48,970 nt of DNA from UBA1756 sp045132235 (GTDB taxonomy: Bacteria; Bacteroidota; Bacteroidia; Bacteroidales; WCHB1-69), in assembly GCA_045132235.1 (NCBI GenBank), contig JBGURX010000024.1, forward strand, positions 1 through 48,970. The letters run 5' to 3'. This document shows positions 22,835 to 30,021 of the stretch, in pieces. Position 1 is the stretch's first letter, and each line of letters begins with the position of its first letter. Under the pieces are notes generated by a model. It was not told the DNA's origin and made no database searches. It worked only from the letters and a program-made list of their open reading frames with translations. Both the position numbers and the translations under genes were made by a program.

Positions 22835-25800
22835 ATGTACAAAATTAATGAACATCCGATTTTAGACATTCCGAAAACGGAAGAAGTCGTTTTTACCTTT
22901 AACGGACAGAAAGTCACCGGCCACAAGGGCTACACCATTGCTGCCGCCTTGCATCAGGCCGGTTTCCCGATCCACAGCCACAGCATCGACGGACGTGAAC
23001 GCTCGCTCGAGTGCGGCATCGGCAAGTGCGGTGCCTGCCAGATGCTGGTGGACGGTGTCATCAAGAGAATATGCATCACCCCTGTGGACGGTGTGAAGGA
23101 GGTGAAGGAGATTCCCCAGAACTACTTCCCGGAGAGCGCCGAACCGAAACAGCAAACCCAGAAGATTTACAAGACCCAAGTCGTCATCATCGGCGCCGGT
23201 CCTGCGGGATTGGCCTGCCGTGAGATGCTCAACGAACAGGGTATCAGCAACATCGTCATTGACAACAACGAGCGCGTGGGCGGTCAGTTCAACATGCAGA
23301 CCCACCAGTTCTTCTTCTTCGAGAAAGAGAAACTGTACGGCGGCATGCGCGGTTTCGACATCGCCAAGACGCTGGCCGGCGACGACCACAGCGGCATCTT
23401 CCTCAACTCCACCGTGTGGGACATCCTCGAAGGTCCCCGCGTGGCCGTCAAGAACCTGAAAGACGGCAGCATCTACTATGTCGATGCTGAATATCTGGTA
23501 GTGGCTACCGGCGCAGTGCCGTTCATGCCCGTCTTTGAAAACGACGACCTGCCGGGCGTTTACACCGCCGCCGTCGTCCAGAAGATGATGAACGTGGAGC
23601 ACACCCTCCTCGGCAAGCGCATCCTCTCCATCGGTGCCGGCAACATCGGCTACCTCACCTCCTACCAGGCCACGCAGGCTGGCGCGAAAGTCGTCGCCAT
23701 CGTGGAGGCCATGGACCACGAAGGCGGTTTCCCCGTGCAGGCCAACCGTGTGCGCCGCCTCGGCATCCCGATCTACACCTCGCACGTGCTGCTGCGCGCC
23801 ATCCCCAACGAAGACCATACCGGCATCGTCGGGGCCGTCATCGCCGAATGCAAGAACTTCAAACCGGTGCCCGGCACCGAAAAGACCATCGAAGGCATCG
23901 ACGTGATTAATATCTGCACCGGCCTCATCCCCGACAACCAGCTGTTACAGAAGGGCCGTCAGGTGTTCGGTCTCAACACCTTCGGCGCGGGCGATGCCGT
24001 GCGCGTGGGCGAAGGCACCTGCGCCGTGCTCCGCGGCAAACAGGTCGCCCTCGAAATCGCCATGCAGATGGGCAAGCGCGTCAACTACGACGATTACCTT
24101 GCCATCTCCAAGCAATACATTGATTCCCAACAACATCCTGTCCGCGTGCTGGAGACTCCCAACAAGCCCACTACGGAACGGATGAACGAAAAAGGGTTCG
24201 TCGTGGCCGACTGTCTGTACGGCTTCGCCTGCAACCCCTGCTCCTTCTCCTGCCCGCAAGGCGCCATCACCAAGAGCAGCACCTCCAGCGTGCCGGTCAT
24301 CGACTACAACAAGTGCATCGGCTGTATGGAGTGCGTGTCGCACTGCCCGGGTCTCGCCATCTTCGGTTATAACTTGCAGAAAGAATGGCTGTTCCTCCCC
24401 ATCGAATACCCTGTGGACAAAGGCGCCGAAGTGGTGCTCATCAACGACAAGGGCGAAAAAGTGGGCGAAGGTATCGTTGAGAATATCAAGGTTAACCCCA
24501 ACAAGACCAACGTGGCCCGCGTGAAAGCGCTGGATGTGAAGGGCGAAAAGATGACCGAAGTAACCGGTTTCATCGTGAAAGAGAAGTTCGGCGAAAAGGT
24601 GCAGATGGCAGCTGCCAAGGACGAGAAGGCACCCGCCTACGTCTGCCACTGCGAAGACGTACAGCTCGACAAACTGTTGAAGGTCGTCGGCGACCGCAAG
24701 ATCATCTCCGTGGACGAGCTGAAGCACACCACGAGAATCGGTATGGGTACCTGCCGCGGCAAACGCTGCATCCCGCGTGTGAAGCAGCTGCTGCGCGGTT
24801 ACGGCATTGAGGTTGTGGGCGACGCCACCCCACGCGGACCGCTCTCCAACCAGCTTACCATCAACGAGATGCAACCCAACGACCTGCCGAAGGAGTTCAT
24901 CACCGACGTGAAGAAAGCCACCCACAAGGTGGAATGCGACGTGTTTGTGGCAGGCGGCGGTATCGCCGGTAGCGGCTTGTTCCGCTACTTCGCCGAAAGC
25001 GGCAAGAAGACCGTGCTCTGCAATGCGGAACGCGGCTCCTCATGGCGCTGCATCGGTGGCGGCCGTCCGGCATTCTCCGTTCCGGAAATCGCCGACATCG
25101 CCAACCACAACCAAGATATTTTCAGAGAGTTGCAGAACAAGACCGATGTGGGCTACTACCCCATCCGCTATGTCGGTTTCGCCCACGACGAAGCCACCTA
25201 CAAATCCTTGGAGGCCTCCCTCGGCTGGTCGGACGGCTACATGGTGGACCGCAAGGACTTTCAGAAGGAGATTTCTCCTTATTTCAACCCGAAATTGGAG
25301 ACCTACAGCGCCGCCTGTGTCACCAACAACTGCTGGCAGGCCACGCCCGGCAAGGTCATCGACTACATCCGTCACCTCGCCTGCGAGAAGGGCGGTGTGC
25401 TGCTCGAAGACTGCCGTCTGGTAGAGGTTCAGCGCACGGCCAAGGGCTTCATGGCGTTGGTTTACACCCACGACAAAGAGTATGTAGAGTACCACTGCGA
25501 GCACTTCGTCAACTCACTGGGCTACCAGGCCGCCAAGTTCGCCAAACAGCTGGGCATTGAAACAGGCTTGTATCCCATTAAGCACCAAGCCTTTATCACC
25601 GGCCGTCTGCCGATGTTGGGCAAGGATGGCGAATGTCTGGACATGCTCATCGACCGCCGCCGTTACAAAGGCTTCTCCGCCGTTTACGGACAGCAGTTCA
25701 AAGAGACAGGCCAGATTATCGGTTGTGCCTCACCCAGCACCGACTCTGCCGAAGCCGGCAAGAATCTGAAATACAATGCACAGGACTTTCTCGAGATCTG

Positions 25801-26059
25801 CTCCGAGATGTTCCGCGAGTGGATTCCGCAGCTGGGTGCGGTCAGCTTCCAGGCCTTCTGGGCAGGTTACTACACCGAGCCGCGCTACATCATCGATCCG
25901 GACCACGGCTTGTTGGTGGGCTTGCAGGGCCATGGCTTCATGCTGGGCCAGTACCTCGCCAAGATCTACGTGGACAAATACATGGGCAGAGAGGTTCCGG
26001 CCTATATGGACCGTCTGCTCCTCAGCGGCGACGGCCTCTGCGAGAAGTCATTCAAATAA
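22835..26059 (+). CDS. Multi-cofactor FAD/iron-sulfur oxidoreductase (HcnABC/sarcosine-oxidase-like fusion)
   Basis: A 1074-residue single chain carrying five redox modules. In order: an N-terminal [2Fe-2S] ferredoxin domain (Cys60, Cys65, Cys68, Cys80); a pyridine-nucleotide-disulfide-type FAD domain (GAGPAG at 120-125, to about 435); a dicluster ferredoxin-like region (about 459-515, CNPCSFSCPQGA and CIGCMECVSHCPG); a BFD-type [2Fe-2S] domain (about 602-660, YVCHCEDVQ and CRGKRCIPR); and a DAO-type FAD domain (about 700-1074, VAGGGIAGSG). The first parts match HcnA/HcnB or the alpha subunit of heterotetrameric sarcosine oxidase; the last matches HcnC or the beta subunit. These enzymes oxidise amines or imino acids (sarcosine, proline, hydroxyproline, glycine). 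The substrate is not known. It is monocistronic, between its own promoter and terminator. Confidence 0.88.
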   Translation: MYKINEHPILDIPKTEEVVFTFNGQKVTGHKGYTIAAALHQAGFPIHSHSIDGRERSLECGIGKCGACQMLVDGVIKRICITPVDGVKEVKEIPQNYFPESAEPKQQTQKIYKTQVVIIGAGPAGLACREMLNEQGISNIVIDNNERVGGQFNMQTHQFFFFEKEKLYGGMRGFDIAKTLAGDDHSGIFLNSTVWDILEGPRVAVKNLKDGSIYYVDAEYLVVATGAVPFMPVFENDDLPGVYTAAVVQKMMNVEHTLLGKRILSIGAGNIGYLTSYQATQAGAKVVAIVEAMDHEGGFPVQANRVRRLGIPIYTSHVLLRAIPNEDHTGIVGAVIAECKNFKPVPGTEKTIEGIDVINICTGLIPDNQLLQKGRQVFGLNTFGAGDAVRVGEGTCAVLRGKQVALEIAMQMGKRVNYDDYLAISKQYIDSQQHPVRVLETPNKPTTERMNEKGFVVADCLYGFACNPCSFSCPQGAITKSSTSSVPVIDYNKCIGCMECVSHCPGLAIFGYNLQKEWLFLPIEYPVDKGAEVVLINDKGEKVGEGIVENIKVNPNKTNVARVKALDVKGEKMTEVTGFIVKEKFGEKVQMAAAKDEKAPAYVCHCEDVQLDKLLKVVGDRKIISVDELKHTTRIGMGTCRGKRCIPRVKQLLRGYGIEVVGDATPRGPLSNQLTINEMQPNDLPKEFITDVKKATHKVECDVFVAGGGIAGSGLFRYFAESGKKTVLCNAERGSSWRCIGGGRPAFSVPEIADIANHNQDIFRELQNKTDVGYYPIRYVGFAHDEATYKSLEASLGWSDGYMVDRKDFQKEISPYFNPKLETYSAACVTNNCWQATPGKVIDYIRHLACEKGGVLLEDCRLVEVQRTAKGFMALVYTHDKEYVEYHCEHFVNSLGYQAAKFAKQLGIETGLYPIKHQAFITGRLPMLGKDGECLDMLIDRRRYKGFSAVYGQQFKETGQIIGCASPSTDSAEAGKNLKYNAQDFLEICSEMFREWIPQLGAVSFQAFWAGYYTEPRYIIDPDHGLLVGLQGHGFMLGQYLAKIYVDKYMGREVPAYMDRLLLSGDGLCEKSFK

Positions 26060-26082
26060 CAGGCTATTTCAAAGCACTATAC

Positions 26083-26115
26083 AAAAGTCCACGGGAAATT
26101 CCCGTGGACTTTTTT
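26083..26115 (+). terminator. Strong terminator after the flavoenzyme gene
   Basis: Stem AAAAGTCCACGGG/CCCGTGGACTTTT with a five-base loop (26096-26100) and flanking A and T runs; it can act in both directions. Confidence 0.92.
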
Positions 26116-26164
26116 CTTGCGGACAGTTGATGAATCCTCCATGAAACATCCAGCATCGTGCACC

Positions 26165-26192
26165 ATTCCGCCAGCCGACTGGCTGGCGGAAT
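26165..26192. repeat. Perfect 12-bp inverted repeat
   Basis: ATTCCGCCAGCC, four bases, then GGCTGGCGGAAT. No T-run follows, so it is unlikely to be a terminator. The GC-rich stem with a tiny loop resembles REP-type extragenic palindromes, but its sequence differs from the palindromes at 9134-9269. Confidence 0.75.
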
Positions 26193-26296
26193 CCTAGTAG
26201 TAAACAAATTAGCTTCTTTGAAAACATATAATAATTTTATAATGAAAGCGTTGTAAGATAACCATTGGCTTCATTTATAACTTAAATCCCGCTATC

Positions 26297-26896
26297 ATGA
26301 AAAAACAGCTTTCCACACTTGTCGCACTGACAATATTGCTGATGGCAGCAACAGTGTGTTGTTTACATAGTTATTTTCAGATTGACAAAAGGCTGTATTA
26401 CTACGGAATTAACAGATTTGATAGGTATGAACCGATTAATGGATGTGTCATCCCGATCAATGGAGCGGTCAGATTCAGTAGTTTTGGCAATCCCTTTGGC
26501 AACTACGTTGAATTGTGGGATGAGGATGGATTTTCAGTTTTGGGAAAGGGATGCGTGTACAACCATTATGCCGACATTGTTGTGGATTCGTTGGTTTCGT
26601 ACGGTTTCAATGATACGTGTGTTGTCGCAGAGTTTCTTGCCAAAGACCAGCGACGCTACTATGTGATTTTTGATGATTCCAATGAGATAAAAATGTTCGC
26701 AAAAGATACATGCTCCAATATTTCACCAGAGGAATACTTTCATTTGAACGCATGGTATGCCTCTGTAAACCAACCGCCCAAGAATCTGACCACACGACGC
26801 CAATGGTTGGGAATAGGCAGTATTACTCTGTGCCTCATGACGTTAATATGTTTTGCGATAACCTTAATAAGCGTAATAAAACAACGTGTACGATGA
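26297..26896 (+). CDS. Small membrane-anchored hypothetical protein
   Basis: A 199-residue protein, not recognised. It has an N-terminal hydrophobic helix (about 7-25, LVALTILLMAATVCCLHSYF), an extracytoplasmic region of about 140 residues rich in Tyr and Asp, and a C-terminal helix (about 172-193, ITLCLMTLICFAITLISVI) followed by KQRVR, so both ends should be cytoplasmic. The gene is more AT-rich than its neighbours and has no clear -7 box. The following 390 bases hold no gene. It may be recently acquired, or a poorly conserved lineage-specific gene. Confidence 0.65.
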   Translation: MKKQLSTLVALTILLMAATVCCLHSYFQIDKRLYYYGINRFDRYEPINGCVIPINGAVRFSSFGNPFGNYVELWDEDGFSVLGKGCVYNHYADIVVDSLVSYGFNDTCVVAEFLAKDQRRYYVIFDDSNEIKMFAKDTCSNISPEEYFHLNAWYASVNQPPKNLTTRRQWLGIGSITLCLMTLICFAITLISVIKQRVR

Positions 26897-27285
26897 GTAA
26901 GGCCTGCCTTGACGGGGACTCCACCGCTTACGTATTGAATGTGGAATAGTGAGGAATCCCTAAAATGAACCCCTCTTTGATGCGACAATATAAGCGGAGG
27001 TTAGTATGTGTCTGAGAAACAGACAGCCGTCCATAAAGTCGGAAAAGAACTGGCTGCGGTAAAACTCCTGTAGTTTTTTTCACACCCAATGTCCGCCCAC
27101 GTTTGGTACATGGTTAAGCCAAAACGGCGTTCTGTGTTCAGTGGAGCGGGTGAAAAGACACTATGTCTTGGTGGTTGAATGCAAGGCATGCTGTCCATAA
27201 ACAACCGGAGATTTCTCTTATATTTTCAGTAAAAACAGCCGCTTGACCGGTATAGGAATTGAAATCATAAGCGCCTGGTAGGCAC
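26897..27285. other. Gene-free stretch before the tRNA cluster
   Basis: About 390 bases with only short, unconvincing reading frames on either strand. A small hairpin (TGTCTG-AGAAA-CAGACA region near 27010) is visible. No tuf gene or remnant is seen, although tRNA-Thr/Tyr/Gly clusters in Bacteroidetes commonly precede tuf. Confidence 0.5.
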
Positions 27286-27317
27286 AAAAAAAAGCACCTT
27301 ATCGAAATAAGGTGCTT
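27286..27317 (-). terminator. Terminator of the tRNA operon
   Basis: Stem AAGCACCTTA/TAAGGTGCTT (27292-27301 with 27308-27317), six-base loop, then a minus-strand T-run, 15 bases beyond tRNA-Gly. Confidence 0.93.
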
Positions 27318-27329
27318 AAATTTGTTCTG

Positions 27330-27405
27330 TGGAGCGGTAGACGGGTCTCGAACCCGCTACCTGCAGCTTGGAAGGCTGCCGCTCTACCAAATGAGCTACT
27401 ACCGC
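27330..27405 (-). tRNA. tRNA-Gly (anticodon TCC)
   Basis: Minus-strand cloverleaf with acceptor GCGGTAG/CTACCGC, anticodon loop CTTCCAA, T-loop TTCGAGA, and an encoded CCA after discriminator T (27333). It is the last tRNA of the three. Confidence 0.96.
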
Positions 27406-27409
27406 AGGG

Positions 27410-27494
27410 TGGTGGGGGGGGGAGGATTCGAACCTCCGAAGGCTAAGCCAACAGATTTACAGTCTGCCCCATTTGACCGCTCTGGTACCCCCCC
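27410..27494 (-). tRNA. tRNA-Tyr (anticodon GTA)
   Basis: Minus-strand class II tRNA with a seven-G/seven-C acceptor stem, anticodon loop CTGTAAA, a long variable arm and T-stem GGAGG/CCTCC around TTCGAAT. An ACCA end is encoded (27413-27410). Confidence 0.96.
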
Positions 27495-27498
27495 GGTG

Positions 27499-27571
27499 AG
27501 CCGATAGACGGACTCGAACCGGCGACCGGCTGATTACAAATCAGCTGCTCTACCAACTGAGCTATATCGGC
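27499..27571 (-). tRNA. tRNA-Thr (anticodon TGT)
   Basis: Minus-strand cloverleaf with acceptor GCCGATA/TATCGGC, D-arm GCTCAGTTGGTAGAGC, anticodon loop TTTGTAA and T-loop TTCGAGT. The T-stem GCCGG/CCGTC has one C-U mismatch at the fourth pair. CCA is not encoded (TCAC follows). It is the first tRNA of the operon. Confidence 0.94.
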
Positions 27572-27618
27572 CTGTGCTTTGTTCGATTTTCAAATAACGT
27601 CCATCGTTTTCGAGGCTG

Positions 27619-27626
27619 CAAAATTA
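27619..27626 (-). promoter_or_regulatory. -7 box of the tRNA operon
   Basis: Minus-strand TAATTTTG, 48 bases before the 5' end of tRNA-Thr. Confidence 0.6.
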
Positions 27627-27804
27627 CACTTTTTTTATTTCTTACAACACTTTTTTACAAAAATTTTTTCTTCAAATATAATTCTCTGATTTCAAAATAA
27701 TTAATCTCACCATCATCATCAAACACCCCATTTCTCCCATGTTAGTCACAATGGAGTGTGTATAAAATTTCGGACAAATCACATCAAAATTGAGAAAAAA
27801 CACG

Positions 27805-27812
27805 TACCTTTG
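27805..27812 (+). promoter_or_regulatory. -7 box of the symporter-nth operon
   Basis: TACCTTTG, 26 bases before the ATG at 27838. It lies inside the longer reading frame (alternative ATG-less start at 27790), which settles the start. Confidence 0.65.
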
Positions 27813-27837
27813 CAGCGTATTGATAACCAATTTCGGC

Positions 27838-29340
27838 ATGGGCAACCTGATCCTCTTTTTCTTTGCAGCTTACACCATCCTGCTGTTTGTAGTCATGTGG
27901 TTTTCAGCCCGCAAGGCCGACAATGCCAGCTACTTCACCGGCAACCGCAAGTCGCCGTGGTTCGTGGTGGCCTACGGCATGATCGGCGCCTCTCTGTCGG
28001 GCGTGACCTTCATGTCGGTGCCCGGCGACGTGGCCAACATCCATTTCACCTACTTCGGCATCGTCATCGGCTACATCCTCGGCTACATCACCATCGCTTA
28101 CGTGCTCCTACCTTTATACTATAAGAATAATGTCACCTCGGTATATGAGATTCTCGAACAGCGCATGGGAGGCTCGGCCCACAAAACCGGCTCCCTCTTC
28201 TTCATCCTGTCGCGCCTGCTGGGATCGGCACTGCGTATGTACCTCGTGATTTTCGTGCTGCAGACCTTCGTGTTCGACGCGATGGGCATTCCCATCTGGC
28301 TCACCGCCACCGGCATGGTCGTCATCATCCTGCTCTACACCTTCCGCGGCGGCATCAAAACCGTGGTGTGGACCGACACCCTGCAGACCACCTTCATGCT
28401 CGCCGCCCTCATCCTCACCATCACCATCATCGTCAAACAGTTGGGAATGCCCATCTCAGACATTTGGCAGCAGATGAAGAGCGCCGGACACACCCAGCTG
28501 TTTGAAACCGACTGGCACCAATCCAACTTCTTCGTGAAACAGATTGTCAGCGGCATGTTCATCACCATCGTGATGACCGGCCTCGACCAGGATATGATGC
28601 AGAAGAACCTGACCTGCAAAAACCTGAAGGACGCCCGCCGCAACATGCTCACCTTCTCCGGCATCCTCGTGGTGGCCAACGCACTCTTCCTCTTCCTCGG
28701 CGGACTGCTGCTCATCTACGCACAGAACAAAGGCATCGACCTCGCCGGTTTCATCGCCAACGGCAAAACAGACCGTATCTATCCGGAAATCGCCTTCAAC
28801 CACCTCGGCGTGGCCACCGCCATCATCTTCACCATCGGCCTCATCTCGGCAGGCTACTCCAGCGCCGACGGCACCCTCACCGCCCTCACCACCTCGGTGT
28901 GCTACGACCTCATCCACCTCAACCGCATCACCAGCGACGTGAAGAAGCAGACCCGCATCCGCCGGCTTATCCATGTCGGCATCGCCATCCTCTTCCTCAT
29001 CACCATCATCATTTTCTCCAACTACCACAACAACTCACTGATTACCATCATCTTCAACGTGGCCAGCTACACCTACGGTCCCATCCTCGGCATGTTCGTG
29101 TTCAGCATATACACCCGCCGCCGCATCAAGCTCCCCGCCCTCGTGCCCGTCATCGCCATCCTCTCCCCCATCCTCTGCCTTCTCCTCAACCGCTACTCCG
29201 AACAGCTGCTGTGGGGCTACAAGTTCGGCTTCGAACTGCTGATTGTGAACGGACTGCTCACCTTCCTCGGACTCATCGCCATCTCCGGCCGCCCGGCCAA
29301 CCTTCCCGATAAATCCTCACCAAACGACCTTTTGCCATGA
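27838..29340 (+). CDS. Sodium:solute symporter (SSS family)
   Basis: A 500-residue inner-membrane protein with about 13 helices of the SSS family, which couples sodium entry to uptake of a sugar, amino acid or carboxylate. Seen: FFAAYTILLFVVMWFSARK (TM1), the core GASLSGVTFMSVPGD, LLGSALRMYLVIFVLQTF, the FRGGIKTVVWTDTLQ segment and GLISAGYSSADGTLTALTTS. The substrate is not deducible. It overlaps nth by 4 bases (ATGA), so the two are translationally coupled. Confidence 0.92.
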   Translation: MGNLILFFFAAYTILLFVVMWFSARKADNASYFTGNRKSPWFVVAYGMIGASLSGVTFMSVPGDVANIHFTYFGIVIGYILGYITIAYVLLPLYYKNNVTSVYEILEQRMGGSAHKTGSLFFILSRLLGSALRMYLVIFVLQTFVFDAMGIPIWLTATGMVVIILLYTFRGGIKTVVWTDTLQTTFMLAALILTITIIVKQLGMPISDIWQQMKSAGHTQLFETDWHQSNFFVKQIVSGMFITIVMTGLDQDMMQKNLTCKNLKDARRNMLTFSGILVVANALFLFLGGLLLIYAQNKGIDLAGFIANGKTDRIYPEIAFNHLGVATAIIFTIGLISAGYSSADGTLTALTTSVCYDLIHLNRITSDVKKQTRIRRLIHVGIAILFLITIIIFSNYHNNSLITIIFNVASYTYGPILGMFVFSIYTRRRIKLPALVPVIAILSPILCLLLNRYSEQLLWGYKFGFELLIVNGLLTFLGLIAISGRPANLPDKSSPNDLLP

Positions 29341-29990
29341 CCCTCCAACAGAAATACGACTTCCTCATCCAATACTTTTCGCAGCACAACCCCAATGCGG
29401 CGTCGGAGCTGGAGTTTCGCAACAGCTTTGAGCTCATCGTGGCCGTGGTGCTGTCGGCGCAATGCACCGACAAGCGCGTGAACATCGTCACGAAACAGCT
29501 GTTTGCGAAATACCCGACGGCAGCGGCAATGGCGAAAGCCGAAGTCGCCGACATCTACGAGCTCATCAAATCCGTGTCGTACCCCAACAACAAGGCCAAG
29601 CACCTGAGCGGTCTGGCCCAGATGCTGGTGTCGGACTTCAACGGACAGGTGCCGGCCACCATGGAGGAGCTGACGCGCCTGCCGGGGGTGGGGCGCAAGA
29701 CCGCCAACGTCATCCTCGCCATCATCTACGACCAGCCCGCCATGGCCGTTGACACCCACGTGTTCCGCGTGGCCCACCGCCTCGGCATCGTCCGCAACGC
29801 CAACACCCCGCTGGAGGTCGAGAAGCAGCTCACCGCCCACTTCCCGCCCGACACCATCCCCACCGCCCACCACTGGCTCATCCTGCACGGCCGCTATGTC
29901 TGCACCGCCCGCAACCCCAAATGCGCCGAATGCGGACTGACCACCGTATGCACCGAATACGCATCTTCCCTTAAGAAAAAAGAAAAATAA
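29337..29990 (+). CDS. nth: Endonuclease III (DNA glycosylase/AP lyase)
   Basis: A 217-residue base-excision-repair enzyme that removes oxidised pyrimidines and cleaves the abasic site. Seen: helix-hairpin-helix LPGVGRKTANVIL with catalytic Lys121, catalytic Asp139 in AVDTHVFRVAHRLG, and a C-terminal [4Fe-4S] cluster with spacing C-x6-C-x2-C-x5-C (Cys189, 196, 199, 205). All key residues are present. Its ATG overlaps the symporter stop codon. Confidence 0.97.
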   Translation: MTLQQKYDFLIQYFSQHNPNAASELEFRNSFELIVAVVLSAQCTDKRVNIVTKQLFAKYPTAAAMAKAEVADIYELIKSVSYPNNKAKHLSGLAQMLVSDFNGQVPATMEELTRLPGVGRKTANVILAIIYDQPAMAVDTHVFRVAHRLGIVRNANTPLEVEKQLTAHFPPDTIPTAHHWLILHGRYVCTARNPKCAECGLTTVCTEYASSLKKKEK

Positions 29991-30021
29991 CATCATCCCA
30001 TAACCCAACCCCACAACAACC

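Noticed and set aside
27001..27204. 67-residue minus-strand frame in the gap before the tRNAs
   Set aside because: No ribosome site, promoter or recognisable domain; composition does not look like protein-coding sequence.
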